Shown here: positions 33,264 to 47,056 of the stretch, piece by piece
How the letters are laid out: each line of letters starts with the position of its first letter
How positions within the stretch are numbered: position 1 is the stretch's first letter
Origin: Castanea sativa
Taxonomy: Eukaryota; Streptophyta; Magnoliopsida; Fagales; Fagaceae
DNA: 64,000 nt
NCBI RefSeq assembly: GCF_040712315.1
Contig: NC_134023.1
Location: forward strand, 16,501,442 to 16,565,441
Reading direction: 5' to 3'
Translations under genes and position numbers: made by a program
Notes under the pieces: generated by a model
The model's input: the letters and a program-made list of their open reading frames with translations, nothing else
What the model was told of the DNA's origin: nothing
The model's database searches: none

Positions 33264-34149
33264 CATGTGTATAATTTTATTTTATTACATTTATTTTGAT
33301 TTTTATTAGTTTGATTGATTTTGGTATTCTGAAAATGAGTTTGATAAATTTGAAATTTTGGAATATTATTTAAGCATATTATATGAAATGTAATAATTTA
33401 TTGAAAAATATATTTAAATAATTGATGAAATCATAACTTTTTACGAGGTTAGGTTAGTTCTTACACATGTGATGGGTTGGAGACAGTTAGGAATTTCTCA
33501 ACACAAGAAGGTTAGATTGTTTTGAATTAGTCACTCAAACGGAATATTTCGGTATTAATGTGTACTAGTACATTTTGGAAATTTTTATTCATGTGCTTCT
33601 AAAAAATAAATATAAGAAGCACATAATTCATGACATCTTCTTACTTAATATAAAATTTTTATAACATTTAAAAATAATAATAAAAATCATAAGCAAAGCC
33701 AAATTATTTTATATAGCCATCTTAGAATTATTCTCAAAATTAAAATTAAAATGAACATAACTAGGGAGAAAAATGATCAAAATGACTTAAAGTTAAAAAA
33801 AAAGAAAAAAGAATTAACTAAGAGCCAATTTCTATTCCACACCAAAGTAGTGTTATTGCTCGAAAATGCTAGAATACATTGAAATGCTATGGTTAAACCT
33901 AGTAAAAAATTTGGTAAAGTATAATGATTCAAAATTCTAAGTTCTAACCATCCATTAATATTGATAATGCAAGATTCATTGATCCAAAATATATCAAAAT
34001 GTATGTTTTTTGTTTGCAAGATCTTCATTGCAACCTTTTTTTAGTTCTCATCTTCACCAATGATTGTTCATTAATACATGAAATGGGCTAGCCTTTAAGT
34101 GGGCTAGCCTTAAGGAGGGAATTAAACTTTACTTTCTAAAAGAAATTAG
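33264..34149. other. Intergenic, no supported gene
   Basis: A/T-rich continuation of the repeat that the LTR element split, then unclassified non-coding sequence. Confidence 0.45.
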
Positions 34150-34760
34150 ATGGGCCGTCGTTATATTTATACGAATGAATTACATCTTCCTAGGATTATT
34201 AAATGGATTGCCTCTGAGCCTTTTATAAAATTAAATACAGATGGCAATTCTTTAAATAATCTGAGTTGGCTGGTGCTGGCGGCATTTTGTGCAATTATTC
34301 AGGCTTATGGGTTTCTGGTTTCTAATAATATAGCTGAATTATGGGCTATTCGACAGGGTCTTATGTTAGCATGAGATTTGGGTTATAAATTTATTTCCTC
34401 CTAGAGATTGATTCTACTATGGTTATTTCTTGGTTAACTACTAAAGGTGATTTATTACCAGATGTTGTCTGATTGCAGAAACCTTATGGCGCGACCATGG
34501 ACCGTTCATCTACTTCACATATATCGTGAGGCAAACGGATATGCGGATGCACTAGTTAAAAGGGGACATCAACAACAGAGCATTTTGAAAGTTTATAATA
34601 CTCGCCTATCTTTTGTATATGCAGCTTTTTTTGGGATATGAAGCACCTCGGGTCTAGTAGCCTGTGTCTTTGGAGGTTTTTGAGTTTGTTGTTGTATAAA
34701 CTCTATTATATATAAATAATACTTTCCTCTTTTATCAAAAATAAATAAGTAAATAAATCT
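34150..34760 (+). pseudogene. LINE 3' end with decayed RNase H domain
   Basis: Broken frames on the plus strand read like the C-terminal RNase H domain of plant LINEs: 'FIKLNTDGNSL', then 'NNIAELWAIRQGLMLA', then 'HIYREANGYADALVKRG' (this covers the DG...E...D order). Two or more stops and frameshifts separate them. After the TGA comes a typical LINE 3'UTR ending near an A/T-rich tail. It is 5'-truncated. Confidence 0.8.
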
Positions 34761-34817
34761 TCCCAGCAAATTTGGGCTAGAATTTTCATTGAAACAAAGA
34801 GACAAAAATAAGGTGCA

Positions 34818-34987
34818 AGAGTGAGTTCAAGTTAGCTCAATTAGTAAAAATTTTTATGGTTGAATAAGAGATCTAAAGTCCAATCCCCACTTACACCAAA
34901 AATTAATTAGTGTCTTGGTTTGAAGATAAAAAATTATTTTTATCATCAAGAGCAGACACTATAAGTTAAAATTTTCTTATATAAAAA
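34818..34987 (+). mobile_element. tRNA-derived SINE with target duplication
   Basis: The head has 'ttagctcaattagtaa' (A-box region) and 'agtccaatcccc' (B-box region), and the body has 'ttagtgtcttggtttgaaga'. It ends in an A-rich tail. Flanks AATAAGGTGCA and AATAAGTGCA (34805-34817 and 34988-34999) are a target duplication with one indel. Confidence 0.75.
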
Positions 34988-34999
34988 AAAATAAGTGCA

Positions 35000-35628
35000 T
35001 ACCATAGTAGCGCCACCAAGCATTACATTAGGCTTTACCATCAGCATTAAAAATGCAAAAATTATGGTTCAAACATAGTAGAATGAGGAAATTGGGTTAA
35101 CTTGGGCCAAACATAAAACAATAAACAAAATAAAACAAATGGAGTATACTTTATAGTTTTTATATTGAAAATCATCAAAATATAGCCAATGTACTATGTT
35201 ACATTGAAACTGTACAGTATTTTCTTTCACTTAAAACACTTAAAAATTCCTTGGACCTGAGTGAAAAATGATGCATCAGCTTAAGAGCATCAAAATGAAT
35301 CTTATAACTTTTTTTTCCAGTTCTTACATAACTGTTACATGTTTCGTCCACATCGAAATTTTACAACTTGAATTAATAATGTTCCCTCTTTACAAAAAGA
35401 AGCTGAAATCTAGTGTTATGTACAACATGATAGCACACAAACGAAGACCAAATCACTACAAGGTTGTGTCTTTCGCACCAATATTCCAGTCAATTGCAAG
35501 TAGTGGGATTTATCCAAATTCATACCAGCTAAGCACTGTCAAATCACTGATCAGACTGTTCGAGGTAGAAAACACTTGATTCCTCAAGAAAAAATATACA
35601 GAAACCAATTTTATAGCCACAGGCTTTT
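35000..35628. other. 3' flank and probable 3'UTR of the IF-2 gene
   Basis: Non-coding. The part next to the stop codon (35629) presumably holds the 3'UTR and polyadenylation site. I did not find a decisive signal. Confidence 0.4.
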
Positions 35629-38600
35629 CTATTCTTCCATTCCTACTCCTTCAAATGCAGCTGTCATGGAAGCTGATGCCTCTTCTAGTGTCCGCTTCTT
35701 CTCAATTGAACTGAAGGCCTCGAGAACATCTCCCACCTCCCAATCATTATAATCTTCCATCCCAATTCCACATTCTAGTCCAGCATTTACCTGGCCAAGA
35801 GGACAAGATATTTTGCATTTTAAAAAACAAGAGAAAACAACATCCATGCCAAGCCAACGGAATATTAAGGGCAATCACTCTACTTAAGATGTTTAGCCAC
35901 AAATAATCTAAAGCCCAACATACTGAAGATGCAGTAAAGCAAAAGATATCCTCTATTTTAAAAAATAATGTGGGTGTCCAAGGCTCTTAGAGCACCTTAC
36001 TAATCCCTGGGTGAGTGCAATCCCCATACCACACACATTAGATAATTACGAGGAAGAATCCCTTGGGTTGCCCTAAGAGGTTGATTAGGAGACTTAAACT
36101 CAAGACCTCATGAATTACATGAAGCTTGGTAATCACTAGACCAACTCCTTGGGATTAGCAATAGATATCTTGAGTTAGAGAAACAAACATGTATCGAGGC
36201 CAAAAAGCAATATGATATGCGTCTTATTACAGGCATACATCCTACTCACAAGAACCTCAAGAGAAGTCAACTTACAAATTCATACATGGAATGTAGATAG
36301 CATCCTGCTAGTAACTAGCAAAGGAAGAAGTCATTATGTATTCATATACTTGACAAATAAGAAGCCTTTGATCTAAGGGTATCTTCCAATTTATTATGCA
36401 CAAGGACTTTAGCATGTATGTGTAAATTATACAAGTGTACATACCAAGTCATTATCAACAAAATTATGCATGTGCATACCTTTTTTTCGTACTTACAATC
36501 AAATGTTCTTATCTATTCTATAGGTATGTTTATTATGCAGGAATGTATGATTATGGGCCTGTGAATATCCCAGAAGTGGAGTTTCTTTTAAGTCCTAAAC
36601 ATCGAAAGACAACTCTCCATCAAATAATAAATTTAGCATAATTTGGCATGCTTCAAGATCCAATGGAATTGCAAGTTCAGAACACACATCAAAGACAAGA
36701 AGACTGACTATATTATATTAGTTTGCCAAAAGGACAGATATTCTAAAACAATTGGCATGCCCTCGTATCAAAAGGCAGAATTTGTAAAAATCAAACCTCT
36801 TTCACAATTTCCTTAACCCGTCTCAGAGAATCAAGAACGCCAACATGAACTACTTTGCCCTTTCGAATCACCCGAATGCCACAACCATTCACCACTTTTC
36901 CATCAACTACCATGCAGCCAGCAACGCGACCACTGCCACTGCTAAAAACAGCCCGGACTTCCACTGAGCCAATTGTTACTTGTTCCTATCAACATAAGAG
37001 CAACAATTCAATATTAGAATTTCAGTGATAGAAACTTCAGATGTTTATTCAAAGAAAAAGCAATGCATGCACCATATCGTTAGTACGTAAAACAGGACAT
37101 CCCAGGCTTAAAATAAGGACAAGTTACAAATTTCTATAAGGCATTCTATAACGAGTACTTCAAAATGGTGTGTGCACAATGCCACGGAAGGGGGAGGGGG
37201 CTGGAGTGACATTGCTAAGAGCATGTCCAGGCAAAGAGAATAACACAAAGTATATGCAAAATTGTACAAGTATACGCAGCACATACAAATTCATGCAAAA
37301 TAGCAATAAAAACCTAGAAGACCAATAAATTAAAACAAGAATGATTTGCTTCTTATAGGTGCCAAAAATTGACAACATAAAGGTCAATAATAATGAAGGT
37401 AAAAGTGGTGTGATAAACAACATGATCTGCAAGGATTTAGCAGAGGATAGGCTACTGATAGGAATAAATACAGGAAAATAATTCAAAAAGCCAACACCAG
37501 GCAATTGGAGTAAGGCTATGTTTGGTACTTATGTCATACATGTGTCCTGTTACATAGACACTTCATATTACCTTTGTGTTTCGCATGGGGAAAAAGTAAA
37601 CAGACTTCAACAACTTATTTGTTTCCAATTAAAAGATTAGAAGGTTCAATGAATTTGAGATCTAGACACAGTACAACTGACATGCACATCAAAATCCATG
37701 TAACACAATGCATCTTTGGTTGAAAATTACATAATAATAACTCACCTCAACAGGTTCTAGGAGTCCTTCCATTGCATTCCGCACATCATCAATTAGTTCA
37801 TAGATAACTTTATACAGTCGAATCTCAACGCCTTTATTTTCAGCATAGCTTTTCACAGATCCCGAAGCTTTGGTATTAAATGCCAATATAATGGCGTTGC
37901 TGGCAAATGCAAGATCAACATCACTGTTGCTTACATCTCCTGTTGTTTGCAAGAGAAACTTCAAAGTGACATTATCTTGTGGCAGCACCTGTAGAGCTTG
38001 TCTGACAGCCTCAATGGATCCCTAATCATGATGAAAATCAAGTTTAGTGGCAGGTTCAAAAGGCTATGAAATATATTGTATAGATACTCTTTCAGTACAA
38101 ACACAAAAGATGCTTGCAAGTATACGTGTGCAAGCACCATATATTTGTGTTAATCATAATTGATCTTCCAACAAATGCATTGATACATAAAAAGATTTTA
38201 GATTTGCATTCAAAAGTGAAAAACTGAATACTAAGCAAACATCATTAAAATTATATTATATCTTTATTCCTCTTTCATTTTTTCACTAATATCAATGGTT
38301 TATAACTTAAAAAATGGGCAGATTAGGATCAATCAAGTTCTCAAGAAGTGGAAACAAGTGCAATGTACCCATGCAACTTCAAGTTAAAGCCATAAGAGAG
38401 GATGCAGAAGCAACGTTTTTGGGTGTCCAAATAAAATTTTCCATATGTTATCATCCAATTTGCATGTGGATCTTAGAGACAGATTTTATGAGACATTACT
38501 TAGGTACTTCTACTTTCACTTAACTACCTAATGTCTGACTTTTAGAATATTAAAGAACATGATGAAATAATTGTAAAACTTATTCGTAAGTGTAGAAAAT

Positions 38601-41600
38601 GAGCAAATTAGATGGTCTAAACAAACCAAACAACCAATCCAACCAAAGATTTTCAAGTCTTGATAGTTTTTGCAGCCAACTCTATCCTGTGCTTTATAGG
38701 TCTACAATCCAGGTGATCCTATCTAATGAGCCAAACCAAACAAATATTTCATGCCAATCAATTATACCATGGACAATTAACCTATTATATGTCCAGTTCT
38801 TTCTAGTCAAGCCATTTATGAAGAGAGAATAGTGTATTAGAATATGTCATTTCCAAGACATTATATACTCCTTCCATCTCTCAACATTTACAAGGTATAA
38901 TATGGCACTATTTTCAACAAAGAAAAAGACAAAAATATGGCCTAAAATGCCATACTTTATGACATAATTGTCCTATGAACTAGTTTGAAAACAACCTCCT
39001 CCAACCCACTACATGTCAATTCAAGTAATCATCCATGTGTACTTTTAATCACTTGACAGTTTTAATTGTCATGTGACTAGTTTAAATTACTTAATGAGTC
39101 ATGTGATTAAAATACAAATAAATGGTCATCTAAGCACCACGTAATAGGTTGGAACAAATTCTTCCTCCAATTAGTTTGAAGAAAAACATTGTCCTTTACT
39201 TTATATTGGAGGTGTCAAGACTTTTGATAGAGCTCGTCTACTTTTTGAGAAAAGGTAAGGGTAATATAAGGAATTGAACTTGAAATTTTAAAATTTTTTA
39301 ATATTTGGAGACCTTAAAAAGGAAAACACATACATGGTAAGTTGATTACTTATCAAAAATGGGGAAAAAATAATACTACAAGATTTTATTCATTTGTCAC
39401 AGTAACTTCTACCTTATATAAAGACATAAAATGCTCAAATTATTTGTGCTTTAGCTCTCCTTTTAACCATCATTGACGAACAAAGAATTTTGGTTTCCAG
39501 TTTATTTGCAGCTCTCTATATTTTCATTTGTTAATCATATCCCCATTCTTCCATGCACTATTATAAATATCCAAAGGCTTTCCAAGCAATTAACATATGA
39601 TGTTGAGAATTTGAGTATGATAATTGCACACCGCTACACACAAACTATTTGTAGGTTCATTGAAAATCCATTATGATGTGGAGATCATTTTGGAGACATA
39701 CAACCAGCATCATAAATTTCAATGCTGCAAAATGTTAAAAGGAAGCTTCTGAAATTTCTAAATTGATGTTCATTTAATATTCCGCTGACTGTGACATGAT
39801 CAATTAGTTAACACAAAAATTAAAGTAATCTAAAATCTTACTCAAGAAAGTCTTATATTATTCAAACTTGCAACATGAAAAACCTAGGCTTTCAGACGAG
39901 AGAAAGACAGAGATAAAGAACAACACACAAAGCTTACTCAGCTTTCTTTAATTTCTAGATAAATAAGTATGCATACCTGAACGTCAACCTTCATGATGAT
40001 ATTCAGCTGGTGCAAGTCTAATCCAGACTGCTTTCCAGCTGAAACAGCAGAAGCCAAGGAAGAAAGAGTAATCTTCCCATCTCCAGCCTTAGCTGATATA
40101 CGTTCATCTCGTAATGCCACAGCACGTGACTCAGCCCTTTCACGTGCAATATCAAGGGAGCCAACAACCTCAAATTCATCACCAGCAATTGGAACATTAT
40201 TTAACCCAATCACCTGCATATGTATGGAGAAGTAAAATTTAGAAAAACATTGCACCAAAAGTCAGACAACATAGTGTAGGCATCATTTGAGAAAAAAGAA
40301 TGCTAAGGAGTTAAAATCACAACCCCACCAATCCCAAGAAATAAGAAGCTTAACCTGATTTTCAACTAAACACTTTACAAAATATCTCTAAAGTTACTTG
40401 CATAAAGAACCAATTTGATTTTGCTTGTATTTGTTTCCAATTGTTACAATAATGTTTAAATGATCAAATTCACCATTTACTAATAGTTTAAGCTTTTGGG
40501 AGAAGTAGTAATTCTTGAGTTTGAACTTTGTTTCCACTCTACATCCCACTTAAAGAATTAAAAATCCTACTTGTTGGCCCCACTTATTAAGAGGGAGTAC
40601 AGACCCACACAAGAGGGAGAGTGTTAGTAAATGTAAAGCTTTTGAGACAAACAATAATGAAACAACAATTATACCTTTAAGAATGAGTGCAACTGATACC
40701 AAAAAAATGCTCAAATGGAATAAATCTGAATGTCAAAGATATAAAAAAAAAATGATCTTTTGCATTAATGCTTTTAACAGCACATGATCTCAAATCTAAT
40801 TGTAAGTAAACTTTCTGTCTTGCCTCAATGTGGTTTGAATACACGATTAGGAATATATTGTTAATTTTCAGAGATCAATCTCGATATTTCTTTCAATATT
40901 TATTCTAAAGATAATGTCTCCCTTTCTTAATGAATGCTCTGTACTCAAAGCCCTTTAAAGCAATAACATAATGTTCTTCGTATTACTTTTTTAAAAAAAA
41001 AGTTATATATATATATATATATATATTTCTCTTAAGAAATAAAGCAATTCTTCATTTTTCCCCCCTTTGTTAATTCAGCTTTATTTTTTCTACTTTACTT
41101 TTTGAACCCTAAACAATTAGCTAATAAAGAAAAAAGTATAAAGGATCCTTTAAAAGGGTCTTTAAACTTTTTTCTTTTGCTAAGTGATGAAGGAAATGAG
41201 TGGATGAATAGGTACTAATCCCAAGTGCACCTCAAAAGTAGTGAATAAGGACGTGTGCTTATAAGCGTCTAACTCAAATAGTACTTCCTCCTTCCACAAT
41301 AGTCAGATGGAGAATGAGGTTGATGGTTCAAGGCCCACTGAGTACATACATAACTTAGCATCAAAATATATTACTTAAATGCAATATTGGAAATAGAAAT
41401 ATTGATTTCTATGGCTTGACTTTACGAGATGAAGTTTTAATTTTATTACCATATGCTTATTCTTTTCTTAAAAAAAAAAAACCCTTAATAATGTGTCCTA
41501 ACATTTAACCTTTTTGGGGGCAATCCAGAACATTTCATTAAGTTTTTAATTTATTACTATATGTTTTTCTTTTCTTTTTTAAACCTGAATAATGGATCAC

Positions 41601-44600
41601 ACTTACCTTTTTGGGGGTCAGCCAGAACATTTGATATTTTTAAAGGGCTCACCATTTTTTTTCATAAAAAAGTCACAGGCACCAATTAAGGACAGAAAAA
41701 AATATGCTTTGCATTGGGTTGGGGGGAGGAGGGGGGTTCATGACACATTAATAAATACAAATAAAGGGGAAATAAACCTGCACAGGTATAGAGGGTCCAG
41801 CTTCCTTCGCACGATTTCCACCATCATCAAATAAAGCCCGCACCTGACCATCAGCATAGAGAAACATCCATTAAAGATGGGGTGTTGTGAATAATGCAAA
41901 AAATAACCAAACTAAATAGCTGAGCATGTCAAACTTAATCATTTGATTACATAAGCACTGAATTATATCTTAAAGAAACTTTTTGGATTTCAAACTACCA
42001 TGTACCGACCTTTCCAAAGGCTTCTCCACAAACTACTATATCCCCTGTTTTAAGAGTCCCATTCTGCACAATAAATGTAGCTAGTGGTCCTTTAGATTTA
42101 TGAAGACCTGCCTCAATGACTGTGCCCTTTCCACTTCTATCAGGATTAGCCTTCAACTCTTGTAACTGAAAGACACATGCATATTGTTAGGATATAAAAG
42201 AGAAAGATGTAAAAAAACAACACAACTAATTGAGAATATTTGATCATAGGCCAAAGGTACAACTCCAAGAGCCCTCCACCTACATACTCTACAACCAGTT
42301 TAGCTGACACATTAATATGTGAAATTTTGAACATACAAAAAGAAGACCTTCATTCTTGGAAACATTTCAGCAAGGTAACCCTACAGCATATTTTAAATCT
42401 TACTATGTGGGTGAAAGTTTTGTACCTTTATGCCTAAATGTTTTAATGGTAGAGGTGTTGTACTTACTTTTCATGATTTATGAACTTATTTAAAACATTG
42501 CCAAGGACAAATTGAATCATTACAAGATCTGTCATTCCTGGGCAAAAGACTAGCCCATGAATATGTTTACTCAATCCCCCCCCCCCCCCCAAAAAAAAAT
42601 AAAAATAATAAAGAGATAAAAATGCAAATAACTGTAAATGATGAAAATATGAAGAAAAATGAAAGGAATAAATAAATCTCTCTTACAAGCTTTGATTACC
42701 ATTGCTAGTAAAAGGTAAGATTTTCCTTCACACTTGATTTTTTTTCTTTAAAAAAAAAAAGTTAAGGTTTTTATAACCTATTATAATAAGAATATCAAAG
42801 GCAACAAGTTTGCACATCAATAGCTTCTAACTTACCTCTGCAACAAGCATCACCGTTTCCATAAGATCATCAATATTCTCCCCTTTAAGAGCGCTAATCT
42901 GTTAAAAAGAGAATGAAAAATGAATCAGAAAATGTATAAAGCACCAATGTCAGATGTTGTTACAACTCCTGAGCTTCAGATAACAACCTGAACCATTGGG
43001 GTATCACCACCCCAGTCTTCAGGCATTAGGCCAATTGTAGAAAGCTCTTGCATTACTCGTTCTGGATTAGCTCCATCTTTATCTATCTGGTGCAATGAAA
43101 GAAATATGATTGAGAATCAGAAAGTTCTGAAGCCATGACCACGCAAAGCAATAAGGATTGCCAAATGTTTTTCCATGTTATCATATTTTATCCCAAAAAG
43201 AAAAAACAAAATCACATACCTTATTTATAGCAATCACTATGGGTACTCCAGCGGCTTTTGCATGAGCTATGGCCTCATTTGTTTGAGGACGGATTCCGTC
43301 ATCAGCAGCCACTACAATAATAGCAATGTCTGTCACCCTTGCTCCACGAGCCCTCATTGCTCCAAATGCCTACATGAGTGGATATAATAGATATCATCTA
43401 AAGCAAGACTGTACAAGCAAGTTACAGTTCATTAAAGCAAGTTACATTTCATTAAATCGTAAATAATGTTTATAGAACCCCGAATATGATCCATGAGGAT
43501 ATCCTTTGGGCTGGCCGGGGGGTTGGTGTGGAAGAGAAAGTCATTAACACGTTTTCTGAGTAACATTTGTACCTCATGTCCAGGAGTGTCAAGGAAAACA
43601 CATGGCTGCACCTTGCCATCTATAGGAACTAACACCTCATATGCACCAATTCCTTGTGTAATCCCACCTGCTTCTGAGGCAGCTACCTGCAAATATCTAG
43701 CAATCAAGCTTAAATTGAATAACATGTATGACAAGCCACCAACAATAGCACAAAACTCCAATAACATACAATATGATATAAAATCAAACATGACAAGTAG
43801 GGGTTTCTCTAAAATTATCAGTTTTAACCAAACTAAAAAAAAGAAAATTAGTATTCAAAAAAAGATTACCAAAAATAAAAGAGCCATAACATCTTATACT
43901 GGAAAGAAACTGAAAGGAGCATCAAGATGATTAAGCTTCCATATGTACCTTGCTCTTCCGAATATAATCCAAAAGGGTTGTCTGCCAAGTGGGTAGCAAC
44001 AAAAACGTATTAGCAATCATTTTGACATTTAAGGCAAAAGCAAGAGAAATTAACAGGAAATGGATGCAGAAGGTCCAAACGAAAAACAGGATCGCAAATT
44101 GCCAACACTTACCTTCCCGTGATCCACATGACCCATTATAGTAATGACAGGAGGCCGGTCTTGTAGTTTGTCCAGGTCTTCTTCATCAAAAATTTCCTTC
44201 TTTCTTGCCATTTCTTCCACTTTGATGGAGTCAGCATCTAGGACTTCCACTTCATGCTCTCTACAGATCATTTTCACAATATCTTTGTCTAGTTTTTGCA
44301 CCCCATCAGGCTTAATCCCTTTTGAGTATAAATATCCGAGAATTTCACCTTCACCAATAGTCAAGTTGTAGGCTAACTCCTCTATCAACATACCTTCTTC
44401 AGCAACCTCAAGAATTTCTACTTTGACAGGAGCTGCCTCTTTGGCAGCCTGAAGTTTGGCCGCCTTCCTACTTGCTTTAGTCCATTTCCTACCCTTCCTT
44501 GCAGCACCAGGGATAGAGACATTAAGTTCTGAAGTGTCCTCATCTGTGTCAACATCTTTAAACATTCGTCTCCGTGATCCACCAGCTGGAGCATTTTTCT

Positions 44601-45588
44601 TACGATAGTCATCTTTGAACTTTCCGGGTGGGGGGCCTTTTCCTGGTTTTGCTGGGGCTAAAACAGCTTGGGCAATTAGAGGATCAACCGCTGGTTTCTT
44701 GGAAGCAAATTTGTCAATCAAAATTGGCTTACGTTCTGTAGTTTTCAAGCCAGAGTCAGTTTCATCAATAACCGATGACTTTGGAACTGCCCCAACATCC
44801 TTCAAAACAACAGGTTTCTTTATCACAGGCTTTGGAGCTACAGAAGGCTTTGCTTGTAATTGTGGTTGTGGTCTCAAAGGTGGCTGAGGGGGCCTTGGAG
44901 AAGGAGGGGCTTGAGACTCTACCTTTCCCCGTGCCTCCTTTTTAGTCTCGTCTTTCACAATTGTCTTATTACCATTCTTACCCTTTACCTCCTTTTGTAC
45001 AGTAGCGACATTGTCCCCTTTCCTCCACACACTCTTCAAAGTTTTAGAATTCTGAGTTGCTCCCGCCGTCGAAGTACTATTTGTGTTAGATGGTATAGAT
45101 TTATTTACAACCCTACTCTCACTCCTACTCCCCGGCTTACTCACCCTCGAAGTTTCTAACTTCTCTGCCTTCTCCAATACCTCTCCAAGCGATTCAATCA
45201 CCTTATTCCTCTCCTCAACACCCCCCAACTTTCCATCACCATCACCAGAATCCCCATTGATTCTTGATGGTTCCCAAGTAGACCCTGACGACATCAAAAC
45301 CGGCTTAGGAGTCGGCTTACGTAGAAAACCAACATCACTATCATCACTTTTACCTCCTCTATAGGTGTTACTTTGTTCAGAAACCAAGTCAGTCGCTGCT
45401 GTGGCAGAATATTTACACACAGACAATGACACACAATGCCACCTCTTCTTCTTAACCCAGTTCCCTTTTGTCAAACAACCTCTCCTCACCAATGAGTAGT
45501 GTGACCTTTCAGAAGCCAAACTTCCAAAACTGGCCATAGAAGCCAGAGAAACCATTGTTCCTTGCATACTTCCTACTATTATTAACAT
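35629..45588 (-). CDS. FUG1: Chloroplast translation initiation factor IF-2 (FUG1-like)
   Basis: GTPase that brings formyl-Met-tRNA to the small ribosomal subunit in plastids. Twelve coding exons, in transcript order: 44113-45588, 43949-43981, 43573-43686, 43220-43369, 42988-43086, 42836-42898, 42010-42165, 41778-41843, 39977-40213, 37746-38021, 36797-36985 and 35629-35790. They total 3021 bp and 1006 residues, close to the 1026 of Arabidopsis FUG1. All lengths are multiples of three. Layout: Ser-rich plastid transit peptide (about 1-60); Lys/Pro-rich linker (about 190-390); IF2 N-terminal domain (about 395-450); G1 GHVDHGKT (486-493); G3 DTPGHE (ends 541); G4 NKID (590-593); G5 SALK (626-629); then domains II, III and the C-terminal tRNA-binding domain ending [15 protein letters not shown]. 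No residue is lost. M8 is an alternative start. All splice sites are GT-AG. Confidence 0.97.
35953..36156 (-). mobile_element. tRNA-derived SINE in the last IF-2 intron
   Basis: On the minus strand it starts 'tcccaaggagttggtctagt' (A-box region), followed by 'gtcttgagtttaag' (B-box region). The body runs 'ggattgcactcaccc...' and it ends A/T-rich. Target duplication AGCAAAAGATATCCT / AGCAATAGATATCTT (35938-35952 and 36157-36171, two mismatches). Confidence 0.8.
38022..39976. other. Intron 9 of the IF-2 gene (1955 bp)
   Basis: Non-coding. 'tactccttccatctctcaac' at about 38866 resembles the end of a common plant MITE type, but I could not find a matching inverted end. Confidence 0.7.
40214..41777. 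other. Intron 8 of the IF-2 gene (1564 bp)
   Basis: Non-coding, with a (TA)n run at about 41006-41027. Near 41272-41330, 'taactcaaatagtact' and 'gatggttcaaggccc' look like pol III A and B boxes of a possible SINE, but no target duplication is evident. Confidence 0.7.
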
Positions 45589-45594
45589 GGGGGT

Positions 45595-45843
45595 CTATAA
45601 AAAGTAGTCCCCAACAACAACCTGAATTCAATCCTTTCTAATTCCTTATATCATATCCTCCACCCTCTACAAATCCCAGGTGGTCAATTAGCTGAAAAGT
45701 TGGTATTTTCAGTTCAGAAACAAATAGAACAAACAAAATTCAAGCTACCCAGAAATGAAATTGCCCCAAACAAACTATATATTTAAATATAAATGATGAC
45801 ACCCAATAATTTAAAAAAGAAAAAAACAGTATTAGTATCTTAC
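45595..45843 (-). other. Intron in the 5'UTR of the IF-2 gene
   Basis: The donor GAG|GTAAGATA (about 45845) and the acceptor TTTATAG|ACCCCCATG remove 249 bp and leave six bases before the start codon. 5'UTR introns often raise expression of plant housekeeping genes. Inferred from splice signals only. Confidence 0.6.
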
Positions 45844-47056
45844 CTCTCCCAGAAAGTCGTGATTTTTTTGGTGAGAGTGGAAGCAAGACCGTTCTGGGAA
45901 TCCTATGGTTATAGATACAATGTTGTCTGTGTGAAGAAAGGTAAGTGAGGAATGAAATTTGGGTTCATGTGGATATGGAGAGTTAAGGGGATAATATTAT
46001 GGTGTGGGAAAGAAGAAGCTAAATTTGGTTGAGAGGGAATATATGTGAAAAAATATGTGTGGCTGCTTCTCCGCCTATCAATGTGTAGTGTCACGAGATG
46101 ATAAGGCTGTGCCTTGTTTTGTTTCTAACTTTCTATGGTCCATGCCTTTGTGGTTTTTCTTTTTTCTCTTTTTTTCTATTTGTAATATAAGGGTTATTGA
46201 CGTAACCAGTTTTCCACCGCTAGATCAAGGTGATTGATTACAGCCATTGATCTAAGGGAACTAGCAACAGTCCACCTCAACAGTCAAACTCGTGTATTTT
46301 TTTTCCTCTCTAATTTATTTATTAAAAAAATTGACCATTTTGTTGTTTTTTTTTTTTTTTTGATAAAAACATTTTTTTGTTGTTGTTTGAGTAGGCGGTG
46401 GAACATGGATGTTTGTTTTGCAGTCTTATGTTATCTCTTCGGTGCCTGCTGCTGAATTGGGATGGGAATTGGATTTGGTGTAAGTGATTGTGGTTCCAAT
46501 TCCAAGTAAGAAGTCTGTAACAAATATGAGAGGAAGGAACATTATATCATAATACTCAATAATTAAATGTGAGAACTAGCTAGATGTTTACACTTTAAAG
46601 TAGACTTGTGTTGGTTTGGTATGGTTAAATATTTTTATAAAGGGTAAGACTTAGGTATAATACTTAGATGTTGTTTCTTATGTTTCCCTCATAAGATTCA
46701 GCTATGCGAATTTTTTTCTCATGGAATGAAAATGTATTTTTTAGTTAAGTAATTACATGACTGAATTTTAAGAGAAAAACTTAAGAAACTGCACATAAAG
46801 TACTTTACTTAAATTTTTGTTCTTTTATAAATATAATAGCATTTTAATTTATTGTGTCGTAACCTAATGATATATGCTTTTGTGAGGAATGCAAGCCTTA
46901 TATTTTTTTCATGTCTGAGAGCCAAAATGGTGTGAAGCTATTCTGGGATTTTTGGTCTGACTAGTGTATATCAGTTCAGTAGTTTTATGGACTTAACATG
47001 GAAGATGATAATGGTTGATCATTGTGATGATTATGCAGTTGCTTTGATGGGAACAA
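45844..47056. other. Intergenic, contains the IF-2 promoter (minus strand)
   Basis: The part near 45845-46100 should be 5'UTR and core promoter of IF-2. The rest is A/T-rich. No supported gene. Confidence 0.45.

Noticed and set aside
41272..41340. Possible fourth SINE in IF-2 intron 8
   Set aside because: A- and B-box-like strings are present, but no tail or target duplication could be found.
43493..45364. Several plus-strand frames opposite the IF-2 gene
   Set aside because: Shadows of the well-supported IF-2 exons.
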